25,252 bases of DNA from assembly GCA_945875935.1 (NCBI GenBank), contig CAMCNE010000028.1, forward strand, positions 1-25,252, given 5' to 3'. Source of the stretch: Bordetella parapertussis. Lineage in GTDB: Bacteria; Pseudomonadota; Gammaproteobacteria; Burkholderiales; Burkholderiaceae_C. Of this stretch, positions 1-6,884 are shown piece after piece; the first letter of the stretch is position 1, and every line of letters starts with the position of its first letter. The notes under the pieces were generated by a model. The model had not been told where the DNA came from, did no database searches, and worked only from the letters and a program-made list of their open reading frames with translations. The position numbers and the translations under genes are program-made.

Positions 1-453
1 AAAACCCAGCGCGGCCAGTGAATCGCCGGTGTCGAGATCCTGCCGCGCCACCGAGGCCTCGAGCCGATCACCCCAGCCGACGGCGATGCCGTAGCCGTCG
101 AGCGTGTAGTCCTGCAGCCGGATGTGCGTGAAGTAGGTGCTCGCGCCAAGGCTGTCGTCGGTGGCGTGGCTGGCCGTCAGCGCCCACGGCGTCAGGCCGC
201 CACCCGCAGCACCGTCGATGCTGCTCACGCCCGAAGTCAGCAGCAGCTTGCCCTGACGCCCCGACACCGTCTCGGGCAGCCGAGGCTGTGCCGCCGCATT
301 GGCAGCGGGCGGGTTGTCTGTGAGGGGTGGGGTCTGGGCGCGGGCCACGCTGGCCACAGCCAGCAGCGACCACAACGCGAGCATCAACTTGCGTATCAGC
401 CTGCGCACCAGTGCGCGAGAGGCCTGCGCCGAGGTGTGGCCGGGATGGGGCAT
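1..453 (-). CDS. DUF3034-family secreted protein (partial, C-terminus beyond left edge)
   Basis: Only the first 151 codons are inside the window; the frame is open to the left edge. Residues 1-39 look like a Sec signal peptide: basic residues around 13-22, a hydrophobic core (LMLALWSLLAVASV) and a cleavage site ARA|Q. The mature start carries GKLLLTSGVSSIDGAAGGG, then LTPWAL, a THIRLQDYTLDGYG segment and GWGDRLEASVARQ, a pattern I recognise from DUF3034 proteins of betaproteobacteria, which are predicted to be exported and have no established function. The ATG at 453 gives a complete signal peptide but has no strong Shine-Dalgarno; a downstream ATG in the hydrophobic core would destroy the signal. 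It lies 46 bases behind flgN on the same strand and may be read from the flgM promoter. The family name rests on remembered motifs, so it is fairly but not fully secure. Confidence 0.72.
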   Translation of the reverse strand, partial: MPHPGHTSAQASRALVRRLIRKLMLALWSLLAVASVARAQTPPLTDNPPAANAAAQPRLPETVSGRQGKLLLTSGVSSIDGAAGGGLTPWALTASHATDDSLGASTYFTHIRLQDYTLDGYGIAVGWGDRLEASVARQDLDTGDSLAALGF

Positions 454-499
454 GACAGGAAAACGCCCGCCGCGCCGTCGCGGACGGTGTGCGAGCGCG

Positions 500-916
500 T
501 CAGGCGCTCAGCGAGCCGCCGCGGCCGAGTCGCTCGGACGCACCGTAGCTGCCGTACATGACGGGTGCTTCGCGCGGCAGCAGCACATCGATCGCCCGGT
601 CGAGGGCGGCCGTGGCGCGTGCCAGGCTTTCGCGCTGGGCAGCCACCGAACCGCCAGCATCGGCCAGACGGCGGCGCAGTGCCGGAGGCAGCGGGCCGTG
701 GCGCGCAGCCCGTGAAAACTGATCGACCGCACTTGAAAGCGCGCGGTGCAGCTCGCTGGCGTGCAGGTCGATCGATGGCAGATCGCGTGCACGCAGGGCT
801 TCGCCCAGAAATGACAGTTGAACTTCCACCGCGCTCAGCGCCGACTCGAGCACCGGATCCGCAGCGTCGGCGGGCAAGATCCCCGTCGTTGGGCGTGATG
901 TCAGCGTGAGGTTCAT
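500..916 (-). CDS. flgN: Flagellar export chaperone FlgN
   Basis: Encodes 138 residues, normal for FlgN, the cytoplasmic chaperone that binds the hook-filament junction proteins FlgK and FlgL before type III export. Sequence similarity within this family is low, so the call rests mainly on position directly downstream of flgM and flgA and on the predicted all-helical make-up: long Ala/Leu/Arg/Glu-rich segments at about residues 22-65 and 78-112. The C-terminal tail carries a Tyr-Gly-Ser-Tyr-Gly element like the short aromatic tail of other betaproteobacterial FlgN proteins. The gap to flgM is 50 bases. No clear Shine-Dalgarno precedes the ATG, so translation may depend on the upstream message. 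Its clients FlgK and FlgL are encoded further right in the same window. Confidence 0.85.
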   Translation of the reverse strand: MNLTLTSRPTTGILPADAADPVLESALSAVEVQLSFLGEALRARDLPSIDLHASELHRALSSAVDQFSRAARHGPLPPALRRRLADAGGSVAAQRESLARATAALDRAIDVLLPREAPVMYGSYGASERLGRGGSLSA

Positions 917-966
917 GGTCTGGGCCGGGGTTGGACGATCAATGAGAAGTCAGGTCGCGGCAAAGC

Positions 967-1281
967 TCAGGGCTTGGCCGTCCCACCGGACAGGAGTTCA
1001 GCCGCGTTCGAGATCAGCTTGTCAGCGATCACTTCCGCGTTGACCTTGAATTCACCGCGTTCGATCGACTGCGAAACGCGGTCGACCTTGGCAGCGTTGA
1101 AGTCGGCGTCGCCTGCCGACAGCAGCGCGGTGGCCGTGCTGGAAAGCGCGACCTGAGCACTGGCTTCGGCGGGCTGCTGCGTTGCGGCGGCTTGGCCAGC
1201 GGCAGCCGACGATGCGGCGTTGGACGACGGCGTGGACGCTGGCGTCACGATGGGCTTGTCAGCCGGATTTCCGATTTTCAT
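967..1281 (-). CDS. flgM: Negative regulator of flagellin synthesis, anti-sigma-28 factor FlgM
   Basis: Encodes 104 residues. FlgM binds and inhibits the flagellar sigma factor FliA (sigma-28) until the hook-basal body is finished, and is then secreted through it. The N-terminal half (about 1-50) is Ala/Ser/Pro/Thr-rich and probably unstructured, as is typical. The C-terminal half holds the conserved sigma-binding helices: FNAAKVDRVSQSIERGEF around residues 61-78, followed by VNAEVIADKLISNAAELL. The start MKIGNP is the classic family start, and a GGGAGA Shine-Dalgarno lies 8 bases upstream. A sigma-28 promoter at 1333-1359 implies autogenous late-class control: the gene is switched on by the factor its product inhibits. 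It is followed by flgN. Confidence 0.96.
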   Translation of the reverse strand: MKIGNPADKPIVTPASTPSSNAASSAAAGQAAATQQPAEASAQVALSSTATALLSAGDADFNAAKVDRVSQSIERGEFKVNAEVIADKLISNAAELLSGGTAKP

Positions 1282-1332
1282 GAGGTTCTCCCAACAGGCA
1301 GCGAGGACAGCGGCCTTATCAACATGAAAGTT

Positions 1333-1359
1333 TTTTCGGCCGACGCGAGGCTGACTTTA
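1333..1359 (-). promoter_or_regulatory. Sigma-28 (FliA) promoter of flgM-flgN
   Basis: Read on the minus strand: TAAAGTCA (-35 element, 1359-1352), an 11-base spacer, then GCCGAAAA (-10 element, 1340-1333). The known FliA consensus is TAAAGTTT-N11-GCCGATAA, so the match is 6 of 8 and 7 of 8 with exact spacing. It ends 51 bases before the flgM start codon. A sigma-28 promoter at flgM is expected from other flagellar systems, which supports the call. Confidence 0.85.
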
Positions 1360-1374
1360 GGCTTTTTCAAGCCT
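1359..1374 (-). promoter_or_regulatory. Perfect 6-bp hairpin abutting the flgM sigma-28 promoter
   Basis: On the minus strand AGGCTT-GAAA-AAGCCT forms a perfect 6-bp stem closed by a GAAA tetraloop. It lies between the flgA stop codon and the flgM promoter, and its last base is the first base of the -35 element. There is no run of T after it on either strand, so it is not a normal intrinsic terminator. It may stabilise the flgA transcript 3' end, weaken read-through, or be chance. Confidence 0.4.
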
Positions 1375-1408
1375 TCGTCCGGATCGGCGTGTCGCTGGCT
1401 GCCGGGGC

Positions 1409-2188
1409 TCACAAATTGATCTCCAGCTCGCGCGCTGCCACCGGCGTGCCGGTGATGATCTGTCCGCTGTCGGTGCGAACGCGTGCGGACTGCCCGTCCA
1501 GACCGGGGCTGAGTGCGGTGCCCGAACCCGAAACACTGAAGCCCTTGCCGCGCGCCATCACCTTCACGGTGTCGCCTGCGGCAAACCACTGTCGTGCTCT
1601 GAGGTCAGCCTGTCGAATGCTTTGACCGGCCAGCAGCGAGCGGGTGAGCACCCGTCCGATGGCCAGCGCCTCGTTGACGATGGCCGGGCTGTTGTCCTCG
1701 GCCAGGTCCACTTCGGCAAAGGTCAGGTCGCCGCTTTGCACCGTGCTGCCCAGCGTCAGTGGCTGCGATGCCACCAGCGTCTGGCCATACACGTGCACGG
1801 TGATGGGCAGATAGACGTTCCAGGGGCGCTCGCCCTGGGTGCAGCGCAATCCGATGCGTGCCTTGCCCCACAAACGGGTGCCGGGCGGCAGATAAGGCTC
1901 GATGCGCTGGCAGGCTGCGAGCTTCAGGCGCGAGTCGAGCGCGCCGACGGTGACATCGAAGCGCAGCGGGCTGCCCGTGCCGTTGCTTGAAATACGCGAC
2001 TGCTGCGAGGCCACCAGCGCCATCTCGCGCACTTGATGGATCAGTGCGGCGTCGATGGATTCGTTGGCCACCTGAGCCCGGGCCGCAGTGGCCGTGAAGG
2101 CCGCCGCGATCACCAGCAAAGCGCCCAGGGCCCATGCCTGCAGCGAGACGCGGCGGCGGGTGGTCGAAGTCGAAGTGGCGGTGTTCAT
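1409..2188 (-). CDS. flgA: Flagellar basal body P-ring formation chaperone FlgA
   Basis: Encodes 259 residues, slightly longer than typical. FlgA is a periplasmic chaperone that helps FlgI assemble into the P ring. A Sec signal peptide spans residues 1-38 (RRR, hydrophobic stretch LGALLVIAAAF, cleavage ARA|Q). Family features follow: a conserved basic-Cys motif near LKLAACQRIEPYLPPG, RIGLRC, the SAF-like region with VVASQPLTLGSTV-type sequence and DLTFAEVDL, and the C-terminal end QWFAAGDTVKVMARGKGFSVSGSGTAL with GQSARVR. It is transcribed away from flgB across a 133-base divergent region. No strong Shine-Dalgarno is seen. The stop is followed by the flgM promoter, so flgA and flgM could be both co-transcribed and separately controlled. 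Confidence 0.95.
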   Translation of the reverse strand: MNTATSTSTTRRRVSLQAWALGALLVIAAAFTATAARAQVANESIDAALIHQVREMALVASQQSRISSNGTGSPLRFDVTVGALDSRLKLAACQRIEPYLPPGTRLWGKARIGLRCTQGERPWNVYLPITVHVYGQTLVASQPLTLGSTVQSGDLTFAEVDLAEDNSPAIVNEALAIGRVLTRSLLAGQSIRQADLRARQWFAAGDTVKVMARGKGFSVSGSGTALSPGLDGQSARVRTDSGQIITGTPVAARELEINL

Positions 2189-2321
2189 GGCATCAACTCT
2201 AGGTCGCCACCCGTGCGTTCAAAGCGCGGAAATGAGGGTCATAAGGCCCTTTCTTCTCGCTTATGTATTTGGCGCCGCAAAAACACAATGAACGCAAATC
2301 CGGCCCCTATGGGAGCGCCTC
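2189..2321. promoter_or_regulatory. Divergent flgA / flgB control region
   Basis: These 133 bases must hold the promoters of flgA (minus) and of the flgB-L operon (plus). The core (about 2215-2290) is AT-richer than its surroundings. I do not see a sigma-28 match or a sigma-54 (-24/-12) match. No confident FlhDC box was found by eye. The flgB Shine-Dalgarno GGGAGCG sits 5 bases before the ATG at 2322. Any sigma-70 elements would be weak matches. Confidence 0.5.
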
Positions 2322-2765
2322 ATGCTCAACAACCTCACCAACATCCTCGACTTCCAGGCACAGGCCCTGAGCCTGCGCTCGGAGCGCCAGCGGCTGCTCG
2401 CCAGCAACATCGCCAACGCCGACACGCCGGGATACAAGTCACGTGACATGGACTTCGCCAAGGCCTTGCGCGAAGCCACCGGCCGGCAAGGCGGCGGCAC
2501 CAGCCTGAGCATGGCCCGTCCGTCGGGAACTGCTGCAGGTCGCCTGGACACCACCCAGTCGGGCCACATCCGCATCGGCGGCGCCACGTCGGAGGCCAAC
2601 TTGCTGTATTCAACCGCCGGCCAGCCCAACCTCGACAACAACACCGTCGACATGGACCGCGAGCGGGCCAGCTTTGCCGACAACGCCATCAAGTACGAGG
2701 CCACGCTGGGCTTCATCAACGGCAGCGTCAAGACCATGCTTGATTCGATCAAGGGCACATCATGA
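2322..2765 (+). CDS. flgB: Flagellar proximal rod protein FlgB
   Basis: Encodes 147 residues, the usual size. FlgB is the rod subunit nearest the MS ring and export gate, exported by the flagellar type III system without a cleaved signal. The N-terminus has the family pattern LTNILDFQAQALSLRSERQ followed by the rod-protein signature LLASNIANADTPGYKSRD at about residues 30-47. The C-terminal helix (NNTVDMDRERASFADNAIKYEATLGF) packs against the N-terminal helix in this family. It is the first gene of the rod-hook operon. Its stop overlaps, by ATGA, the start of a 36-codon open frame that leads into flgC. Confidence 0.97.
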   Translation: MLNNLTNILDFQAQALSLRSERQRLLASNIANADTPGYKSRDMDFAKALREATGRQGGGTSLSMARPSGTAAGRLDTTQSGHIRIGGATSEANLLYSTAGQPNLDNNTVDMDRERASFADNAIKYEATLGFINGSVKTMLDSIKGTS

Positions 2766-2872
2766 AAAAACTGCTGATTGATACGCGGGCCGAGCGCCGG
2801 GCCGCTCCCAAGCCGGCTCGCTTCCCCGCGGGGGAGTGGGCGATGCCTGCATCGCACGAGGGGCTGTCATGA
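2762..2872 (+). CDS. Possible 36-residue small ORF bridging flgB and flgC
   Basis: The open frame starts at an ATG that overlaps the flgB stop (ATGA) and ends at a TGA that overlaps the flgC start (ATGA again), so it fills the gap exactly. An AAGGGC sequence precedes the start at good spacing. The peptide begins MKKLLIDTRAERRAAPKPAR and matches no family I know. The DNA includes a CCCCGCGGGG palindrome at 2824-2833 and resembles the GC-rich palindromic intergenic repeats common in Burkholderiales. It may therefore be an intergenic repeat read through in frame, not a functional gene. flgC has its own Shine-Dalgarno inside this frame. Confidence 0.3.
   Translation: MKKLLIDTRAERRAAPKPARFPAGEWAMPASHEGLS
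2824..2833. repeat. GC palindrome within a probable intergenic repeat
   Basis: CCCCGCGGGG is a perfect 10-base palindrome in the 103-base flgB-flgC gap, flanked by GCTCGCTT and AGTGGGCGATGCC. Similar GC-rich palindromic elements recur between genes in Burkholderiales genomes; that part is from memory. No second copy was seen in the window. Confidence 0.35.
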
Positions 2873-3282
2873 GTATGTTGAACATCTTCAATGTGTCGGG
2901 CAGCGCCATCAGTGCGCAAAGCAAGCGGCTCAACGTGGTGGCCTCCAACCTGGCCAACGCCGACACCGTGGCCGGCCCAGACGGCAGCGCCTACAAGGCC
3001 AAGCAGGTGAACTTCCAGACCCAGTACATGGGCGCCGATGGCGGCCCCGGCTCGGCAGGCGTGAGCGTGAGCTCGATCAGCGAAAACCAGGCCGCCGGTC
3101 GCCGCGTGCTCGACCCCAAGAACCCTTCGGCCGATGCCGACGGCTACGTGACCTACAGCAACGTCAACGCGATCGAGGAGATGGTCAACATGATCTCTGC
3201 ATCGCGTTCGTACCAGAACAACGTCGAAGTCATGAACACGGCCAAGTCGCTGCTGCTCAAGACCTTGCAGATGGGCAACTGA
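2869..3282 (+). CDS. flgC: Flagellar proximal rod protein FlgC
   Basis: Encodes 137 residues from the ATG at 2869; an in-frame GTG at 2836 would add 11 unrelated residues. The chosen start has a GAGGGG Shine-Dalgarno 5-6 bases upstream and gives the family N-terminus MSMLNIFNVSGSAISAQSKR. The rod signature is VVASNLANADTVAGPDGSAY at about residues 24-43, followed by AKQVNFQTQY. The C-terminus (VNAIEEMVNMISASRSYQNN, VEVMNTAKSLLLKTLQMG) is canonical. FlgC is the second proximal rod subunit. It follows flgB after the small bridging frame and lies 23 bases before flgD. Confidence 0.97.
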   Translation: MSMLNIFNVSGSAISAQSKRLNVVASNLANADTVAGPDGSAYKAKQVNFQTQYMGADGGPGSAGVSVSSISENQAAGRRVLDPKNPSADADGYVTYSNVNAIEEMVNMISASRSYQNNVEVMNTAKSLLLKTLQMGN

Positions 3283-3305
3283 GCCCGCCAACCCAGGAAA
3301 CCGCC

Positions 3306-3968
3306 ATGGATTTCTCGACCCTCAACGTCAATTCGCAAACCGCAGCCAAGACCACCACGGCCGCGGCTTCGGCTGTCGACAAGACCAAGGAGGCCGGCTC
3401 CGAAGACCGCTTCTTGAAGCTGCTGGTCACGCAGATGCAGAACCAGGACCCGCTCAACCCGATGGACAACGCGCAGGTCACCTCGCAGATGGCGCAGATC
3501 AACACCGTCAGCGGCATCGAAAAGCTCAACACCACTGTCGAGTCGCTGTCGGGCCAGTTCGCGCAGATGCAGGCACTTCAGGGCGCTTCGATGGTCGGCC
3601 GCGACGTGGTCGTGCCGGGCAACACGCTCGACATCAACAACGGCGTCGGCCAGGGCGGCTTCGATCTGAGCGGCCCGGCCGACAACGTCAAGGTCGAGGT
3701 GCTGGCACCTTCCGGCCAGGTGGTCGACACCATGAATCTCGGCGCGCTGGGCAGCGGCATGCAAAGTTTCGACTGGCCTGCCAAGGGCGCCACGAATGAC
3801 AGCGGCCTGCGCTTTCGCGTGACCGCCAGCAACGGCAGCGTCAACAGCACACCGGCCACCTTGATGCGTGATCGCGTCAATGCCATCAACACCACCGGCA
3901 ACAGCTTCAACCTCGAGTTGCAAAACGCCGGCACCGTGCCTTACAGCTCGGTGCGCGCGCTGAACTGA
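3306..3968 (+). CDS. flgD: Flagellar hook assembly scaffold (hook cap) protein FlgD
   Basis: Encodes 220 residues from the ATG at 3306, which has AGGAAA 9 bases upstream; the same frame is open far upstream, but that part overlaps flgC and is not coding. FlgD forms the temporary cap under which FlgE polymerises and is later replaced by FlgK. The family core DRFLKLLVTQMQNQDPLNPMDN is at about residues 35-56, followed by AQVTSQMAQINTVSGIEKLN. The middle carries GASMVGRDVVVPGN and an Ig-like region (about 105-185) including FDWPAKG. The C-terminus ends in PYSSVRALN, close to the conserved end of betaproteobacterial FlgD. Confidence 0.96.
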   Translation: MDFSTLNVNSQTAAKTTTAAASAVDKTKEAGSEDRFLKLLVTQMQNQDPLNPMDNAQVTSQMAQINTVSGIEKLNTTVESLSGQFAQMQALQGASMVGRDVVVPGNTLDINNGVGQGGFDLSGPADNVKVEVLAPSGQVVDTMNLGALGSGMQSFDWPAKGATNDSGLRFRVTASNGSVNSTPATLMRDRVNAINTTGNSFNLELQNAGTVPYSSVRALN

Positions 3969-4011
3969 TCCCCACCCCACACCCCCAACCGAACACTGCA
4001 AGGAAAAAATC

Positions 4012-5286
4012 ATGGGCTTCCAGCAAGGTCTTTCCGGATTGAACGCGTCGAGCAAGAACCTCGAGGTCATCGGCAACAACATCGCCAACGCCAACACCTT
4101 TGGCGCCAAGGCCTCGCGTGCTGAATTTGCCGACCTGTACGCTGGTGCGCTCAATGGCGCGTCAGGCGGCGCAGCCGGCATCGGCGTGAGCATCTCGTCG
4201 ATTGCCCAGCAGTTCAATCAGGGCAACGTCACCACCACCGAAAACCCGCTCGACATTGCGATCAACGGCCGCGGTTTCTTCCAGCTCGAGGCCAACACCG
4301 GCGAGACGGTGTACAGCCGCAACGGCCAGTTCAAGCTCGACCGCGACGGCTTCGTGGTCAACGGAGCCGGCCTGAAGTTGCTGGCACAGACCTGGGACGA
4401 GGCCGCCGGCGGTGGCGTGGGTGATGCGGTGCCGATCCAGCTGCAAAGCGGCCTGGGCTCACCCGTGAAAACCGGTCAGGGCGGCACGACCGCGTTGCAA
4501 GGCGTGCAGATGTCGCTCAACCTCGATGCCCGCAAGGACGTGCCCTTGGTGGCGATGGATTTCTCCAAGCCCGACAGCTACAACTTCTCGACCTCGCAGA
4601 CCCTGTACGACGGACAGGGCGCCGGGCTCACGATGAACTACTACTTCCGCAAGTCGGCCACCGACAGCTGGGATGTCTACGGCTCCATTGACGGCTCGGA
4701 CTGGCGGGGCACGGCAGGCGCGGGCACGGCGCCCAACAGGCTGACCTCGCTCTCGTTCGACAGCGACGGCACCATGACCACCACGCCGGCCACCATCACC
4801 GAGGACATCATCGATCCGCGCGATGGCACCAGCACGCTGTTCTCGCAGCTGCCGATCAACTTCACCGGCACCAGCCAGTACGCGGCCGGATTCAGCGTGT
4901 CGTCGCTCAAGCAGGACGGCTATACCGCGGGCGAGCTGACCGGCATCGGCTTTGACGACACCGGCGTGATCAAGGCGACCTATTCCAACGGCCGCTCAAC
5001 CAACCTGTCGCAGTTGCAACTGGCCGACTTCTCCAACCTGCAGGGCCTGCAGCCGCTGGGCGGCAACCTGTGGCAAAAGACCTTTGCCTCGGGCGACCCG
5101 GCGCGGCTGGGCACTCCGGGCAGCGGCGTGCTGGGTTCGACGACATCGGGCGCGCTGGAAGACTCCAACGTCGACCTCACCGGCGAGCTGGTCAACATGA
5201 TCACCGCGCAGCGCCTGTACCAGGCCAATGCGCAGACCATCAAGACCGAAGACCAGATCCTGCAAACGCTGGTGAACCTGCGCTAA
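4012..5286 (+). CDS. flgE: Flagellar hook protein FlgE
   Basis: Encodes 424 residues, within the normal range. FlgE polymerises into the hook, the universal joint of the flagellum. The N-terminal D0 region has MGFQQGLSGLNASSKNLEVI and GNNIANANTFGAKASRAEF, a slightly unusual form of the usual NT(I/V)GFK signature with Phe-Gly-Ala. The FlgE/F/G central motif NPLDIAINGRGFFQLE is at about 78-93, followed by YSRNGQFKLDRDGFVVN. The C-terminus holds LEDSNVDLTGELVNMITAQR and YQANAQTIKTEDQILQTLVNLR. An AAGGAAA Shine-Dalgarno lies just upstream. The middle section (about 150-330) is the variable surface domain and rich in Ser/Thr/Gly/Asp. Confidence 0.97.
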   Translation: MGFQQGLSGLNASSKNLEVIGNNIANANTFGAKASRAEFADLYAGALNGASGGAAGIGVSISSIAQQFNQGNVTTTENPLDIAINGRGFFQLEANTGETVYSRNGQFKLDRDGFVVNGAGLKLLAQTWDEAAGGGVGDAVPIQLQSGLGSPVKTGQGGTTALQGVQMSLNLDARKDVPLVAMDFSKPDSYNFSTSQTLYDGQGAGLTMNYYFRKSATDSWDVYGSIDGSDWRGTAGAGTAPNRLTSLSFDSDGTMTTTPATITEDIIDPRDGTSTLFSQLPINFTGTSQYAAGFSVSSLKQDGYTAGELTGIGFDDTGVIKATYSNGRSTNLSQLQLADFSNLQGLQPLGGNLWQKTFASGDPARLGTPGSGVLGSTTSGALEDSNVDLTGELVNMITAQRLYQANAQTIKTEDQILQTLVNLR

Positions 5287-5327
5287 ACGCCGGGACCTCA
5301 CTGAGCGCTGCCTGAGAGGAGCCATCC

Positions 5328-6053
5328 ATGGACCGCATGATCTACCTGTCGATGTCGGGCGCCACCGCCACGATGCAGCGTCAGGAAACCTTGGCGCACA
5401 ACCTGGCGAACGTGTCGACCCCGGGCTTTCGCGCCGAGTTGCAGGCGTTTCGTTCGGTCCCGGTGCAAGGCAGTGGCGCCGACACGCGCGCCTATGTGCT
5501 CGAATCGACGCCGGGCTACAACCCCTTGCCCGGCGTGGTGGCGGCCACCGGGCGCAACCTCGACGTGGCGATGAAGGGCGATGCCTGGTTGTCCGTGCAG
5601 GGCAGCGATGGCACCGAGGCCTACACCCGCGGTGGCGCGCTTGACATCTCTGCCGATGGCACCCTGACCACGCGCAGCGGCATCACGGTGCTGGGCGATG
5701 GCGGTCCGATCCAGGTGCCGCAAGACAGCGAAGTCACCATCGGCGCCGACGGCACCATCAGTGCGCGCTCTGGCAACGGCAAGCCCACGCCGGTCGGCCG
5801 TCTCAAGCTGGTCACACCCGAGGAGCCGCTCGAACGTGGCACCGATGGACTGTTTCGCGCAGTCAGCGGCGATCTGCCAGCCGACACCAATGCCCGACTG
5901 CAGGACGGCGCGCTCGAGGGCTCCAACGTGAGCCCGGTCGAGACCATGGTCGAGATGATCGCCGCGGCCCGACAGTTCGAAGCCCAGATCAAGATGATGC
6001 AAACCGCCGAGGCCAACGAGAAAGCGGCCTCGCAACTGCTGTCGCTGAACTGA
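5328..6053 (+). CDS. flgF: Flagellar proximal rod protein FlgF
   Basis: Encodes 241 residues, the expected size. FlgF is a rod subunit between FlgB/FlgC and FlgG. It starts MDRMIYLSMSGATATMQRQE with the rod motif LAHNLANVSTPGFRAELQAF at about residues 24-43. The middle has the LDVAMKGDAWLSVQ segment and YTRGGALDISADGTLTTRSG, the FlgE/F/G-type repeat. The C-terminus LEGSNVSPVETMVEMIAAARQFE and IKMMQTAEANEKAASQLLSLN is typical. The AGAGGAG Shine-Dalgarno is 8 bases upstream. It is distinguished from FlgG by the MDRMIYL start and by gene order. Confidence 0.97.
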   Translation: MDRMIYLSMSGATATMQRQETLAHNLANVSTPGFRAELQAFRSVPVQGSGADTRAYVLESTPGYNPLPGVVAATGRNLDVAMKGDAWLSVQGSDGTEAYTRGGALDISADGTLTTRSGITVLGDGGPIQVPQDSEVTIGADGTISARSGNGKPTPVGRLKLVTPEEPLERGTDGLFRAVSGDLPADTNARLQDGALEGSNVSPVETMVEMIAAARQFEAQIKMMQTAEANEKAASQLLSLN

Positions 6054-6101
6054 TCGCCAGTCGCGACCCGCACGCCAACCCCCTGAACAAGGAACCTCGC
6101 C

Positions 6102-6884
6102 ATGATGCGCTCCCTGTGGATTTCAAAGACCGGCATGGAAGCCCAGCAAACCCAGCTGGACGCCATTTCCAACAACCTGGCCAACGTCTCGACCAACGGC
6201 TACAAGAAGTCGCATGCGGTGTTCGAGGACCTGATGTATCAAAACATCCGTCAGGCCGGCGCCAACAGCACCGACCAGACCACCTTGCCCACCGGCTTGC
6301 AACTGGGTCTGGGCACGCGTGCGGTGGCCACCTCGCGCAATTTCAGCCAGGGCAACCTGCTGCAAACCGGCAACCCGCTCGATCTGGCACTGCGCGGCAA
6401 CGGATTTTTTGAAATCCAGATGCCCGACGGCACCAACGGCTACACGCGTGACGGCTCGTTTCAGGTGAGCTCGACCGGTCAGCTGGTCACCAACAACGGC
6501 TACGCGCTCAACCCGAGCATCACCATTCCGGCCACCGCCACCAGCGTGACCGTGGGCAGCGACGGCACGGTCAGCGTCACGCTGCCAGGCCAGACCGCGT
6601 CGCAGACCGTGGGCACCGTGGGCGTGGCGAGCTTTGCCAACCCGGCCGGCCTGCAGCCGCTGGGACAAAACACCTACGCCGAAACCACGTCGTCGGGCAC
6701 ACCGACCACCGGCACCGCGGGGCAAAACGGCCTGGCGACCATCTCGCAGGGCTTTGTCGAAACATCCAACGTCAATGTGGTGGAAGAGCTGGTCTCGATG
6801 ATCCAGACGCAGCGCGCCTACGAGCTGAACTCGAAGGCGATCTCCACCTCCGACCAGATGCTGGCCAAGCTGGGGCAGCTGTGA
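6102..6884 (+). CDS. flgG: Flagellar distal rod protein FlgG
   Basis: Encodes 260 residues, exactly the usual size. FlgG builds the long distal rod that passes through the P and L rings. The start MMRSLWISKTGMEAQQTQLD is followed by the signature ISNNLANVSTNGYKKSHAVF at about residues 22-41, then FEDLMYQNIRQAG. The motif NPLDLALRGNGFFEIQMPDG and the YTRDGSFQVSSTGQLV region follow. The C-terminus ends VNVVEELVSMIQTQRAYELN and SKAISTSDQMLAKL. There is an AAGGAAC Shine-Dalgarno. Two adjacent ATG codons are possible starts; the first is used here. The stop overlaps the flgH start. Confidence 0.98.
   Translation: MMRSLWISKTGMEAQQTQLDAISNNLANVSTNGYKKSHAVFEDLMYQNIRQAGANSTDQTTLPTGLQLGLGTRAVATSRNFSQGNLLQTGNPLDLALRGNGFFEIQMPDGTNGYTRDGSFQVSSTGQLVTNNGYALNPSITIPATATSVTVGSDGTVSVTLPGQTASQTVGTVGVASFANPAGLQPLGQNTYAETTSSGTPTTGTAGQNGLATISQGFVETSNVNVVEELVSMIQTQRAYELNSKAISTSDQMLAKLGQL

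Noticed and set aside
475..487. CCGTC-GCG-GACGG hairpin after flgN as a terminator
   Set aside because: Short stem and no T run follows directly on the minus strand; it may be chance in GC-rich DNA.
2265..2285. TTGGCGCCGCAAAAAC upstream of flgB as a sigma-54 promoter
   Set aside because: The GG and GC elements do not have the required spacing for a -24/-12 promoter.
2778..3305. Upstream extension of the flgD frame across flgC
   Set aside because: Overlaps the real flgC and gives an Arg/Gln/Gly-rich sequence; flgD has a proper Shine-Dalgarno and family start at 3306.
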